DNA of 64,000 bases, taken from contig BCIA01000001.1 in NCBI GenBank assembly GCA_001599815.1, forward strand, positions 2,546,934 through 2,610,933, given 5' to 3'. The position numbers were made by a program, and so were the translations under genes. The notes beneath the pieces were generated by a model. The model saw only the letters and a list, made by a program, of their open reading frames with translations, did not search any database and had not been told where the DNA came from. Origin of the DNA: Furcasterigmium furcatum (lineage: Eukaryota > Ascomycota > Sordariomycetes > Glomerellales > Plectosphaerellaceae). The number at the start of each line of letters is the position of its first letter. The stretch's first letter is position 1. This document shows positions 21,396 to 34,213 of this stretch, one piece after another.

Positions 21396-23348
21396 ATGGA
21401 CGCCGACACAACCGACGAGCGCTACATGGAGCTCGAGACTCTAGAGGCCATCTTCCCCGAGATCCAGAAGCTTGACACTGGCAAGATCGTATCCATCTCC
21501 ATCGATATTCCCGTCCACCCTGCCGTGCCGGTCACTGTCACATTCCCTGCGGCATCCTCGACAGCCGCCCCTTTGCCCGATGGCGCAGAACCCCGCGTAG
21601 ACTCCCACGAACTCGCCCACCTCCCGGCCGTCATTCTCCATATCTCTCTCCCCGAGGGCTACCCGGCCGACAAGCCCCCCATCTTCGATATTTCGACGAA
21701 CCCATCATGGCTCCCGGCCGCCGCGGGACGACATCTCGAAGAGGAGGGCTTGCGCATGTGGGAGGACCTCGGCCACAATCTCGTCGCATATGACTTCATC
21801 GACCACGTCCAGCAAAAAGCCGAAAAGATCTTCGACATGGTTGACGGCGAGAACAACCTCAACATCGACTCCCTCCACAAGATCGCCATCCTCGACTACG
21901 ACATCAAGGCCCGCAAGGCAGCTTTTGATAAGGAGACCTTCGACTGTAGTGTGTGTATCGAGCCCAAGAAAGGCGCCGCCTGCCACAAGATGCTCGACTG
22001 TGGCCACGTATTCTGCAAGGCCTGCCTGCAGGACTTCTACAACAACGCTATCACGGAAGGCGACCTCTCCGTGGTGCGATGCCTGTTCCCTGACTGCGCG
22101 AAGAAGCGCGCCGCTGCGCCCGAGTCTAAGAAGCGGAAGGTCAAGACGCACATCAACCCGTCAGAACTCCTCCTCATGGGCCTGTCTCAGGAGATGGTCG
22201 CCCGCTACGTCAGCCTCAAGTACAAGAACGAGCTCGAGTCGGACAAGAACACCATCTACTGCCCCCGCTCGTGGTGTAACGGCGCCGCCCGTTCGAAGAA
22301 GCACAAGAAGCCGCAGGGCCTTGAGCTTGGCGAGGCCTCTGACAATGAATCCGAGGAGGAGCAGGAACAGGATGAGAAGGCGGGGGACGGAAAGAAGAAG
22401 AAAGTCACTAAGAAGGATTTCGACGCCAACGAACTCCTCGCCATCTGCGAAGACTGCGGACTCGCCTTCTGCAGCCGGTGCCTCCAGTCCTGGCACGGCG
22501 AGTTCTTCCGTTGCGTGCCCAAGCGCGACAAGGACGAGATCACTGCCGAGGAACAGGCCACGCTCGACTATCTCAGGCTGTATACGACCCCGTGTCCTAC
22601 CTGTGCAGCCCCTGTGCAGAAGACTCATGGCTGCAATCACATGATCTGCTTCCGCTGCAACGAGCACTTCTGCTACCTCTGCTCCGCCTGGCTGGATGCT
22701 TCGAACCCCTACAAGCACTTTAACATCCAGGAAGACGGCAAGATCACGCAATGCTACATGCGTCTTTTCGATCTGGAGCGCGGCGACGGAGACCATGCCG
22801 GCCACTTTGACGATGGCAACGTCGGACAAGACAACGTGGAACTCCTTCGTGATTCTGGAGAGGAGGAAGGGCCGGGCACGGACGACGCGTCCAGCGACGA
22901 GGAAGACGAGGTGCCTCGGGACAACCCTCCCCAGCAGGATGTCCGAAACGCTCCTGCTGATGCTCCAGCTGGTCCTCCCGCTGGTGCCGTAGCTCGCGAG
23001 GCCCCTCTAGTCCTTCGCATCGGTGGCGACCCAGTCCCCAGAGGCGGTCGTCACGCCGCGCCACCCGCCGCACCACCCGCCGCCCGTGGTCGGGGAGGAC
23101 ATCGCGGTCCGAATCCCGCCCGCGGAGGACGCGGTCGTGGGAACAGGGGCGCTGGGAGGGGCGGTCGAGGTGCGCAGCCCGTGGCACCCGCCCAAGCCGC
23201 CATCGTCGACCGTCAGCGCGGCAACAGGATCAGGCCCGATATGCATCCTGACGAACTAGACCCTCAGCAAGAGGAATGGATCCGCAACTTCGTCCGCCTC
23301 GCCCTCCTCGACGAGGAAGACAGCGATGATGGCGGCTTTGGCCGGTGA
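21396..23348 (+). CDS. ITT1: RWD-RING-IBR-RING (RBR) E3 ubiquitin ligase, ITT1/RNF14 family
   Basis: A single exon of 650 residues. An RWD domain (about 8-145, starting DERYMELETLEAIFPEI and containing the LPEGYPADKPP motif) is followed by RING1 (Cys184-Cys234), an IBR (about 265-373) interrupted by a charged Glu/Lys-rich loop (310-340), and the Rcat domain (Cys400-Cys429). Cys413 in THGCNHM matches the catalytic cysteine that carries ubiquitin as a thioester in RBR ligases. The C-terminus is an acidic stretch then an RG-rich region (about 560-615, GRGGHRG, GRGRGNRGAGRGGRG) that probably binds RNA. Yeast Itt1 interacts with translation release factors, and human RNF14 acts on stalled translation complexes; a similar role is inferred. 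It is not interrupted by introns. Confidence 0.93.
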   Translation: MDADTTDERYMELETLEAIFPEIQKLDTGKIVSISIDIPVHPAVPVTVTFPAASSTAAPLPDGAEPRVDSHELAHLPAVILHISLPEGYPADKPPIFDISTNPSWLPAAAGRHLEEEGLRMWEDLGHNLVAYDFIDHVQQKAEKIFDMVDGENNLNIDSLHKIAILDYDIKARKAAFDKETFDCSVCIEPKKGAACHKMLDCGHVFCKACLQDFYNNAITEGDLSVVRCLFPDCAKKRAAAPESKKRKVKTHINPSELLLMGLSQEMVARYVSLKYKNELESDKNTIYCPRSWCNGAARSKKHKKPQGLELGEASDNESEEEQEQDEKAGDGKKKKVTKKDFDANELLAICEDCGLAFCSRCLQSWHGEFFRCVPKRDKDEITAEEQATLDYLRLYTTPCPTCAAPVQKTHGCNHMICFRCNEHFCYLCSAWLDASNPYKHFNIQEDGKITQCYMRLFDLERGDGDHAGHFDDGNVGQDNVELLRDSGEEEGPGTDDASSDEEDEVPRDNPPQQDVRNAPADAPAGPPAGAVAREAPLVLRIGGDPVPRGGRHAAPPAAPPAARGRGGHRGPNPARGGRGRGNRGAGRGGRGAQPVAPAQAAIVDRQRGNRIRPDMHPDELDPQQEEWIRNFVRLALLDEEDSDDGGFGR

Positions 23349-26300
23349 ATGGCCGGTGTAATAAAGCCCACAGAGCCACGCGCGGTCTGGGCAATGCCCA
23401 TACACCACATCCTCCATGCGGACCTTGGCTCCAGGGCCAGAGAAGACCTCGCCCCCTCCTAAAGCCAAGTCCCAATCGGTCAGCGGGAGCAGCACTCTTC
23501 ACCTACTCTGGCACACAGGGAGCTCTTCCGTCCCATTTCTGGCCCTGAAGTTGTGGTACCGATTGGCTCGCCAGTAGGTACTTCATACAAAGCGGCGGCA
23601 TGCGACCTTGCAAGCGGCGAGCGCCCGCCACTCTCCCACCCACTGCGGTAGAGGTCGCATCCTCCGTCTAGGCCGTAGGACATGAACAGTCACTAGCCGG
23701 ATAGCGCAGCCAGTACATAGGCACCGCGTTCCGTGGTAGCGTACTGTGGTAGCGAGCTGCGGGTGCTGAGGATGGGCGAACCTGTCACATCCGGGACGGC
23801 CAGACAGCGGTGTGACGGCTTCCACGGCGAGGAAGAACCACTGTCTCCCAATGACCACGGACAGGCGAGACCAAGTTCCAGCAGCACGTTATTCTGAACA
23901 CGTAGTCCCTTCCCCCGGGCACATGGCCCCGAAGGTCGCCATGTTTACGGGTACGGCGTGCCCCCCTCAGGGGTTGCATACTTCCGCAGGGGCGAGGCGG
24001 AGAACTGCTCATTGATTCTGTGCATTGCACCACATACCAGCAGCCTAGCGAACATGGCACGGCATCGCAGATAACTGCAAATACATGGCATATGATTCTT
24101 AATCTCCCTGGTATCCTCGACCCCGTGGTGCTATTGTTCTATTGTTTGGTAACTACTGACAAAGCAGGCACCTGAAAGAAACCGCCGCCCGCCCGGGACT
24201 CGTTCAAGGGGTCGCCGCCGGGCTTGCACACCCCCTGGAACGTGGGTACTATTGGGCGTTCTGCACAGACTGTCTCGGTACTTTGAACGGCATGGCCTGG
24301 CTGTCTCACTGGCACATGTGTCTCCTGTCAGCGGCTTAATCCGTCCTTCTTCAACGGTCGTTCCTGCGCTCGGCCCCCGGGGGCAAACATGTCCAGCCGT
24401 CATCGTAGGGATGATCCCAGCGTGAGAGGTCGACATCGTACCATGCCAACATGCCCAGGTCCCATCAGTGGGGGGATATTCTCCGAGAGAAACAGAGACC
24501 GCCCTATGGGACGCGGCTGCGCGAGAAATTGCCCGGCCGGAATTGCAGTGAATGGAGAATTAAGGGAGTCGAGCTCCGAGTGCAGAGCGTTCGATATCGT
24601 CCCCCGAGGCCATCGAGACGCTTGGAATCTTTGTTACTGTCGTCATGCCTGGCTCCCGCGCTGTTTTAGGCCATCGGAGGCACGGCTTGACTTCCTGCAC
24701 TGGCAGGCCGGAAAAGCAAGTATAGTGCATGAAATATAGCCCTATAGCTGCGCGGACGCAATAGCTCCCCTGGCGGCATCACTCTCGTAAGATCCAAGCG
24801 TCCCTCGGAGCAGAAGCCGAGAGAAGATGGTGCTTTGCCCGATCCCCCTGCTTTGGGCTGCCTTCTAAGTGCAGTGGTGTGTGACGGCTTCGTTGACGGG
24901 AATACGGGTGGGACGGTCAAAGGTAGCATCAGAAGCTACGCTCCGCGACCCCGACCAAGATAGAGAGGCAAGCGATGTGCTATGATGTGCCCCCGTGCTT
25001 TGGTCCCTCGTCGATCACACGGGGGGTGCGCTGCCACCGGAACATACCGCGGGGGAACGGACACTTAACTTCACGATCCTGCCGTGATGATCGTCAGAAA
25101 TGACCTGATGCCCCCCCTCAGCGTGCGTTGTTTGCCTGCACTCCTCGCCGGCAGATAGCATTGGACTGAACTGCCGTTCTGGGAACCGTGCTTCCTGCCA
25201 TGTTCTTCTTCCGGATGCACCTCGCCGGAATGACCTCGAAAGAGCGGGCTGGGCACGCTCAGGGGGCAGTCCCTCGCCACTCAAAGCGCCAGTCGCATCT
25301 CGCCCTAGCTGGAAGACCATTGCCCGCAGGGACCAGGCTGGCGCAATGCGGTCTTCGAAGATGTCCCAGACGAGAAGGTGCTGTGGCAGCGACCAGCGTT
25401 CCCCTGCTGTCTCTCATCGTCGCTTATCTGTGTGTGAGCGATGGGGAGGGAAAACTTCCGAGGCAGGATTGCGGGACGCTGCTCTACGGATGTGACCATG
25501 CGATGAACCAGTCGCATCGTCGCGTATCGCGTCTTGGGCTTCTCATGCCGATCATATGTCTCTGGACGGCCATCGGAATGTCCTCTATTCTTAGGATGTG
25601 ATGTGATGCCTTTGCGACACGGTACATCCTTCGCGAGACGGGGTAAGTTTACCTTCAGGTCACTGGCAGCAGTCTGCCTGGACAGGACCTGAAGCATTCG
25701 ACGACCCGCCGCCAGAACCAACCCCCTGCAAAGATAAAGTACTCACGGAGGTCGCTCTGGAGAGGACTTAGGTGCGCGCGGGCCCGTCTGTCGTCAGCCG
25801 GGGCTTCGAGGCATCTACCCCTGAGAACCGCGTCTCTTCGTATCAAGTACACACTTACTTACTGCTGATGTCCTCGGTGATGCTACCCTGCCGGTGCTTG
25901 CTGGTGGGTGTGATATGGCGAGGGATCCAGGTAGGCCAAGGTGCTTCAGGGGAGAGCCGCGAGCCGCAGTGTGTCGTTCATCCTGCCAAGCACAGACTGC
26001 CGCGTCTTGTCCTGCCAGGCTCAGAACGATGGATGAATCAGCGCCGACTCAGCGAAGCACCAGCGATGCGACAGGGGAACCAAGACGCCACGGTCCGCAT
26101 GTCAATGGGACTGGGGTGCAGAAGAACAAGAGGCCGGCACGTGTTCCTCCGCCGTCAGTGTCAATGTGAACTCGACGGCGTGGTCTGGCGCGCGCCGATG
26201 TGCGGTCTGGCCCTGATGGTGATGGGGTATGGCACGAGGACTGCCCTTCGAAGTCCATGGCAAGGTTCGAGGAACCCCCTTAATTCAGTCCCGCCGGCCC

Positions 26301-29300
26301 CAGAGTCTCAGCAGCTCAGTGGTCACGTCCCCTTTGGGTTAAAGCGACGGCCCCATTTCCGGTTGGCGTTGTCGACCCGCCGGTAGCCCCCCCTTCTTAT
26401 TCGCAATGCCTGTCTTAACAGCACTGCTATTGCAGCAGAGAGATTTGGCTCGTCTTCGCCCCCCTGTTCGAACCCCATTGGAACAAAACGTAAACAGGTT
26501 GATCCGCCGGCGCAAGGGGGATCAGAAGCCTTGAGTGTCGCACCACAAGGCTCGGTGGAAATCTTGGCCTGGGGCAAGGAGACAGGTACCAGGTACTGTC
26601 CTGAGTTGTACGGTATGTACGAATTGGGAATGACTGCTTGGCCCTTCCTTGTACTTGTAGTGTCGAGGCTGAGATGTGTTTGACTGTGATCTTGTGTGTG
26701 TCCTCGGAAGCGCCTAGGAAACTGTGAAGAAAGCATGTGGGAGGGAGGGTCTGGACATCCCAGGATGTGCCATGCTGCACATACATAGTCGAAGTGCTCT
26801 CTGGGGTGCCGCTTCCGAAGAGGCCCCGGGTCATTTTGTTGCCGCGAGATATATGAACTTGGCGCCTGTTGCTTCACAGGCTAAAGGAAACGAACTCACA
26901 TTCATGAGCGGTGTATCAGGTTGAGCTCAGCGGTGAGAGACCAGGTGGCCTCTCCGTATTCCAACCCATAACGCTGAGTCCTGACTGACCACGGGCTCCG
27001 CGCGACCTCGAGCATCCGGAATCAGGCATGCAGGTGCCGTGTTGATTACTGGGCCAAGCGTGGTGGACCTCTCATGTCCCTCTTCTCGACATACATAAGT
27101 GCTAAGGTCAGCAAGAACTAGGAGATATCCTGGCCTCGAAGGGCTTACCTAGCATATAAGGTTCGAAAGACCCCTCCTCCTACATGTTTCCTCAATATCA
27201 TGTGTTGTGGAACTTGCAGCCCCGCTGCTCGTCTTTGATACTAGACGCGGCCGTCGAACGGATCAAGGAGATTGAAGCGTGGTGCCATGGGAATGCGGGA
27301 AAAAGCTCGGGTATCCATCGCAGTCCCATATGAGACCCCTTTTATCCTCTTCCTATGCAGCTTCAGCCTTCGACAGGAAGAAAGGAAACTAATTTGGCTC
27401 GGGCTTGTAACGACTCGGAAGAGACATAGGCCTCTCAGATGGTCAGAGCCTCGTATTGTCGTTGCCGATGTGAGGTCGATATCTTGCTTTGCAATTATCT
27501 GTTCCCGGACAAGCGGATGCCATTGATCTGGCTGTCGATCATTGCTTGTCATCGCGGGTGTGACTTCCTTCTCGGATGGACTTGGCGGTACTGGCTCGCC
27601 CGGTGGTTGGGACTTGATCGACGGCTTGTCGGTTCTGGAAGAAGGACAGGACCGAGAGCATCCCGATGAGTCAATCCTGGCCGAGCAGCTTCCAAGCACC
27701 CACCGTTGAAGCCAAGAATGGCACATGTCATTCCATAATACAGCAAGGGATCCCGGGTGCAACTGTACTTGCACGTTCTGAACTTGGCCGAACGGCCATA
27801 GGCTTGTTCTTGGAAGTTCTTGCGAGGCGGACGAATGTGATATCAAGTCAGGGAAGACATGTTGGCATGTGCAGGCAGATCGATAGGTTGGAGAAAAGGC
27901 GGGCGTGCGATACCGGTCGCGGAGATAATAGCCTGAAGAAGATTAGAGGTCGTCCTCAGGGTTCGATTGAGTTAAACCGGAGAAAAGCCCAACTATTGAC
28001 AAGGCGGGCCAGGGCACCCCGGTTGTTCTGCCAGGAACAAGATCCGAGGAAACATTTCGGGCGCTTGGACAAGAAATGTTTCGAGTTACATTTGAACAGG
28101 GGATGGATGGGGATGCCGACGATCCCCAACAATTACGAGGTGATGTGCGTGCGTGGAACTGAAGACCTGGTTTTGGCGACAGGTGCCCAGTTGAACCTGA
28201 AGTGACCTGTTCATCTCCCCTCCTGCGAGCTCCCTGGTCGTACAGCGACATTCTGGTCAACCGGGCGCGATATATGACGAGTTTTCCAAGTGGTCCGTTG
28301 GCGGACCGGGGTTCCAATGGGTACTCGCACAGGTTCTCGTAGTCGGAGGCTTGGAAATGCAGATGGGTTCTTGTAAGTACTTATGCGCCGTAATATTGAC
28401 GGCAGTAATTTCGGCGTTGATTCCAGAATCGCTCGCGAAGCTCTGGGGAGAGCGCAAGCTATTGTTTGCATGAACTGGCCATATCTCGGTGACATCACGA
28501 TCCGGGACCGACAGAGCATTTTGGGTTTGAAGTCCACGGTCGGTCTTGTTGCCGAAGATTTCGATCGCCACCTGCCATCGACGAAACAGATTGGGAAACG
28601 TACAAGTATTTGCCGTTCTCCACCAGGCGGATGCCAACGGTCCACCGGTCCCAAAGGGGTGACGATGTTAGGGACCCCCTTGTATGACAGGCCAGGGGGC
28701 GAGTTGGTGAGCCACGGGCCAACTGGGGGCCACAAGATCACCAGCAGCCACCGAGCAGTCCGTGGCACAGCGTAATGGCACTGATGGCACTGACGGCTGC
28801 CCAGCAGGCAGAGAAAGGCGATTTCTGCCGAGACGCCGACTTGGTGTGCCATGTGATGGACAGATCAGGTACCAGAACACCCTCGCAGGGCAGGCTCAAG
28901 ACGAGACGAGGTTGGCCACCACACGCAGGTGTGCGGCACCGAAGCGGGTGACATGCATTCGTCGCTCGTCGATATGCATGTGCGGGCGGCAGAGTGGCGT
29001 CAAGGCGCGGCGACGAAAGTGGATAAGAAATTGTGCAATCTGCTGGGTCGGGCCTTTACCGTGATAAAAGCAGTTCTAAAGCCTGGGGAAGCGGGTGGAG
29101 AGGTCATGGTAGACTCGCGAAGCCCTTGGGCTGCTTCTGACTCGTGTCGAAGATGAAGGATGTCGATGGTTGAAGCAGAGCGACGAAAGCGTCTCACAGG
29201 GCAAGTCGGTACTGTCTCGCGCCCTCATGCACACAGTACGGGGGCACTGTGATCGCGGCCCACTTGGCGCAGGCACGAGGAGGTTCCTGCCGAAGATGCT

Positions 29301-32071
29301 CATGAGACTCGCAGCTTCACTGGCAGGAGTGAGGGAAGGAGCAAGCAAGCCACAAGCTCAAGTGCCTCCTCACAAGCAAACATGCGGGAAGGAGCCAGGC
29401 CCAGACCCTCGCCCACGGAATGCCTCACATCTCCCTCTGCGTCTCTCATCCCCGTCCCCGTCCCCTCTGTCCTCCTGCAATCCATCACCGCCGAATAAAG
29501 TATCTCCGAGCCTCCAGGTCACACGCTGGATCTCCGATTTGCCCGCCAGGCCGGCCATCTGATGTTTCGACGAGTCCAAGCGGCGGCCGCGCCTCTCGCG
29601 TCCCTCGCGGTCCGTCTCATATCATGAGCCTCACGATCAGCCTGCCGGCTCTGAGAGCCCTTATCCAGGCGGGAGCTGGAGAGGCGTCCAGCTTGCTTTC
29701 TAGGGTGCATTCGGCCGTCTCGGCTCGGCAGCCAGCCCTCACATTCACCTGTAGGTCACTGCATTAGAGCTGCGACCGCCCGCGGGAGGTGCCTCTGCCC
29801 CCGCAGGGCGGGAGAGCACAAAATCGCCTCGGCGGCCCCTTCGCCCAGTCTGAGAATGCAACGAGGCGACGGCTTCTGATCACGCTTGAACAACGCCATG
29901 GTTACATCGAGCAACACTCCCGAGATCCTGGAGAGCACAGGGAAAGCGACCTTGACGCCTCCTGCCTCCCAGGACATGCCTCCCTCTCCTCGGGAGTCGC
30001 CGCGGTGCCTTTGAGCACTCGATCGCCCGCCCTGGCGCATCTGCGCCAACGGACTGCGAACCCCTCTTGCATATCGCTTCAACGGCTATGGCTTGAGGGG
30101 TACGAACGGTACAAGAGGCCTCATCCTTGTCCCGCCCGCACCATAGCAACAGGTAGGGTACGGCCCCCAGGACGAGGCCCCTTAATGGCCAGGGAGGGGG
30201 AACATGACTGCCACATCCTTGTCCATACCGACAGGCCCCTGGCCATTCAAGGCAGGGGATAGCTAACTTCCCTATTCGACCGTCGCCTTCGACCGGCCTG
30301 CCTTCTGGCCAGCAGAGGGAGTGTGTGTGCGTGCGTATGTGTGTCCCGAAGCTCACGCGCCGCTTCTTCATCGCGCGGAAGCCCAAAGTGCGTTCGGCCG
30401 AAGGGTACCAGAACGCGGCCCGTCCTCCTTCAACGCAGTCGCTGCACACCTCACGAGGGTATCGGGAAACCTGACGCCCCTGCGAAGACCCTCGATATCT
30501 GGTTCGGATTTCAACTGCTCAATCCGCTCATTTTCCCAGCCGGCCTCATGTTAATGGTCCGCGCTAACCGGCTTGGGCAATCGTCTGGTGGCCAGATCCT
30601 CTCGTTTCGCGCCCGATATACCCCTTCATCTTGCTGCACTCAACTGCGCTGTTTCGCCGGCCAACTCCCAGCTATATCACCTGTATTATTGTCGCACACC
30701 ACTCGATCCTCCGCCCCCCTCTCGCCGCCGCCGGTCCACGGACGGATGCAGAGGACAGGCAGAGCTCACCTCACACCCATCACCTCTCTCCCTCTGTGCC
30801 GCGTCGCGTCCCAGGAGGCCCTGGCCTCCAGGGTAATCTCGAGAACCGCCGGCCCACCACACCCTTTCCTTTTGCTGCTGCTGGCGCCGTCTCTGCTCAA
30901 CGGTCTTCTAGAAAAATTGCGGGCCAGTAACCGTTCAGAGCCATCGGAGCTTTCTCTCTAATCACAGGTGCCGGTCGCCAGCTTCTGTACGCCCCCATTG
31001 GCCAGGCCAGTCTTCAGTGAGGGGGCCGACTGGCACTGCGAGAGCTGTCCTGGGCATGGTGCCCGCGGTCTCCGTGCAATCCTTGCGACTTTGCATTAGG
31101 TTCCTGTCCCCTCCGTCCCTCCTTTCTACCGCAGGTGGGCCAGCAGAGCGCATGTACCGGGTACATCGCTGGCCCCCTTGACCGGTCCCGGGTACCTTGG
31201 GCTCGCGCCCCGACTGCCCTGCTCCACAAGTGCCTCCCGAGGACTTCTCAGTCTTCACATCCTCTCTCGACATGTCCTCGGGCCACCTCGTCGCAAGCTC
31301 TCTCCCACACTCACTTCGGCAGAAGCGGGGGCGAAAAAGGGACTAGACCGGGGTCTGACAGGGACGAGGTTCTGTTGTTTCGTTGTTTCGTTTCTCTCCA
31401 AGTCCCACGGACCTGATGGGCCCTCTGCACGGCAGTGTAGCCCTCGCTTGAGCTCTCAGTTCACGTTGGAGCGATGGTTCACCTCGCTGCCTGTCGACCG
31501 GTTTCAGCGGCTTGTATATGGCGCCATTTGGAGCCTCCACGTCTTGACCAGAAACCACTCGCTGGACAGATCGCGACAGGCCGTGTCCACCCCGAACAGG
31601 TCTGGCAAGGAGCTCCTGGGGCCGGCATGCATGACAAGGTTATTCCGCGGCGCCTTGACTGAAGCTCCCGGCTATACTGACCGACGCCATCTCTCATATA
31701 ACTGCCCATACCTGCTCGACCTTGACCGGCCCCCGGCCCTACCCCATCTCTGTACCCACCCCTAGACATTGCCGAAGACTGCCCCCCCTCCATCAACACC
31801 TGCCATCGACGACCTGGCGGATACAAGACCACCACATCTGCAGCCCTCCTCTCCAGCGATCGTTGGCAAGTCACATTCCTCTTCCGCGGACCAAGCAACA
31901 AATACTCCGGACTCGACCTTCTCGAACCGCTCCAGCGATACAGACTCTGTCCCGTCTTTGACTTGTTGTCGACTGACTGTCTGACTGACGGACTGTAAGC
32001 AAGCTAGTGCTGGCGGACTCCCAAAGATCTTCATACGCACGCGCTGTGACGACTCTGGGTCCCCAGACAGC
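23349..32071. other. 8.7-kb region without recognisable genes, upstream of vib-1
   Basis: Open frames up to about 200 codons occur on both strands (for example 25772-26386 plus, 27241-27846 minus, 28211-28852 minus) but overlap each other, show no conserved motif, and have no splice-joined continuation. No terminal inverted repeat, transposase or reverse-transcriptase motif was seen, and the base composition is not the AT-rich type left by RIP. The last 1-2 kb is C/T-rich and likely includes a long vib-1 leader. Non-coding transcripts or fast-evolving small secreted proteins cannot be excluded. Confidence 0.4.
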
Positions 32072-32080
32072 ATGCTCTGA
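32072..32080 (+). promoter_or_regulatory. two-codon uORF whose stop overlaps the vib-1 start (TGATG)
   Basis: ATG CTC TGA lies directly before the main start; the last A of TGA is the first A of the vib-1 ATG. This layout allows termination followed by re-initiation. It matters only if the first methionine at 32080 is used; the next in-frame ATG is at 32107. Confidence 0.6.
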
Positions 32081-34213
32081 TGTCAGTCACGGCAACCTAC
32101 CCCGTCATGGCAGACTTGAAGGAGCCGGCGCATGGAAGTTTGTGGTCCAGCTACGGCAGCCCTCTGCAGTCGGCGCCTTCGAGAGTCAACAGCGGCATGG
32201 ACGCGGGACTTCCCGGCCTCTCAACGGTGTCACCGCAGCCGAATCGACCACGAAGCACACACCCGCCGGCAGACCCTTCAGCCTACTCCTATGGTCGATA
32301 CCCCCAGGATGAGGCCTCAGCCTACGACAGACAACAACAATCATCTGCCCTGGGCTCCCATCACAGTTATCCCAACCTGAAACGGCCATTCTCGCACTCT
32401 GAGCAGCCCTCGTACCAGGAGGTCGTCCAGGACCTTCGGGACGACGGCTCCAAGTTGAGCGTTGGGCACGACCACAAGCTCTTGTCGTTCAAGAGAGTGC
32501 AAGACAAGCACACTATCGTTGATCAGCATGGCCGCATGCATCATCTGGAACTGTCGGCCCAGCTGCATGGCATGTTTTTCCTCTCGGAGATGCCCTCGGC
32601 TAGCATGGATGGCAATGTTCTGCAGCCGGAGCTGACCTGCTACCGCCGGAACCTGTTCCAAATCAGCGGCTCTCTAATCACGCCGAGAGGCCAGATGTCT
32701 GTTGTGACCGAGGCAGGGGAGACTCTACCGGTAACCAGCACAGAGGTCACCATATCAGCGATAGAGTCCGTCGACGGACACCCGGTTCGGCTGATCGTCA
32801 TCCCCTGGAAGACGCCACCACCAAATTCGCCAGACGTCGCTCAGTCATCTGATCAGGAGCCGCCGGCGCTTCCTCTTATTCCCTTCCAGGACGAAGGAGG
32901 CGAGATGGCCGGCGAGTATGCGGTGTACCCGATCGGCTGGCGGCGGCTGCAATTCCGAATGTAAGTTGGCTGAGGACCAGGTATATCAGAAGGATCGCTA
33001 AGACGGAACACAGCGCGACAGCGAACAACGGCCGGCGGAAGGAACTTCAGCAACACTTTGTGCTTCACCTCAAAGTGGTCGGCACATTGTCCAACGGAAC
33101 GAAGACCGTGTTGACCGAAACAACAACATCTCCGATTGTGGTGCGTGGCCGAAGCCCTCGCAACTTCCAAGCAAGGAAGGAGATTCCGCTCTTGGGATCA
33201 AGCGCGGGATCGAGGGGACAAGCTCTCGTAGAGACCGGAATCGGTATCGTCGCAGGCCCGTTGGCAGCGAAGCCCCATGAAGCCCGGGCCCGAGGCCTAA
33301 GCATGTCGGTGCCCCGAAGCGACTTCACTTTCAGCAGCGGGGGCCCAAGGATGCCTGGTAGTGATATGGGCGCTATGCGATCCAAGTAAGTCTCGATTGC
33401 TCTCGTTGCCTGCAGGCCACTTGGCCGCTGTCGTCGATTCACTTGTCATGCATCGTGCTAATGGCAAGCAGCTCCTACCCGAACTGGACAGGTTCGAGCC
33501 AGGTACCGGTCGCTCAAGCAGGTGGTGGCGGTACATACCCGCCAACCTCGCTGGCAGCCGACCCATATGCCAAGGGGCCTTCAACGGCGCAGCCTTACGG
33601 CTCAGACCCTCATGAGGTGTCTCTCCAGACCTCGGTGCCTGCTGTGCCGCTCTCGATGGGCAGCAGTCAGCAGCCTGCGGCACGAGCATCATACTCTTAC
33701 CCACAGTCAACAAACGCACCACCGCCTTCCCTTCCCATGCCGACAAGCTCGGAGGCCTCGCTCAGTGTCCCCAGATACGTCGATGATCCGAGGCCGTCCA
33801 AGAGTCCTCGGCATGGAAGTCACCCGTCTGTTCACAGTACGGGGTCTATTATCAACGATGGGGCACCTGAATATCGGTACAGCTCCTCGTACGGCTCCAT
33901 CGGCAGTCATCCTACCGAAGGACAACCGGCTGCCTACGGGCAAGACTCCTCGGCGACGCTCCCACCACCACCGCAACGGGACTTTTACGGCTCGTCGAGC
34001 ACCTGGACGACGACAACCGGAGAGATCGGATCCACGGCGGCGTACGCAGGGGGCGAGAGACGGGCGTACCCATCACCGGGGCAGTACAAGGGCGGCGTGG
34101 CGGGGAAGAGCGACAACAACGTGATCCCGCCACCTGGATCCGGAGCCGTGTACACGGGCCCGCCACGAGAATCGATTGACACGATGAACCACTACTCGTG
34201 GCACGCCATCTAG
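32080..34213 (+). CDS. vib-1: Ndt80/PhoG-like transcription factor, VIB-1/XprG family
   Basis: Exons 32080-32960, 33014-33385 and 33472-34213 (introns 53 and 86 bp) encode 664 residues. The Ndt80 DNA-binding domain spans about residues 120-385: FKRVQDKHTIVDQHGRMHHL, the signature ELTCYRRNLFQISGS, the WKTPPPNSP loop, IGWRRLQFRIATANNGRRKELQQHF across intron 1, and IVVRGRSPRNFQARKE. Low-complexity Ser/Pro/Gln-rich regions flank it on both sides, and the C-terminus ends NHYSWHAI. In Neurospora VIB-1 drives heterokaryon incompatibility genes, extracellular proteases and cellulase induction; in Aspergillus XprG controls proteases and autolysis under starvation. Among the three Ndt80 paralogues of Sordariomycetes the sequence fits VIB-1 best. 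The gene follows a very long spacer. Confidence 0.93.

Noticed and set aside
27241..27846. 201-codon minus-strand frame in the gene-poor block
   Set aside because: It overlaps another frame on the plus strand, resembles no family and has no clear promoter or splice partners. It is kept only as part of the intergenic description.
23349..32071. Possible degenerate transposon in the large spacer
   Set aside because: No terminal inverted repeats, target-site duplications, or transposase or reverse-transcriptase motifs were found by eye, and composition lacks the strong AT bias of RIP-mutated DNA.
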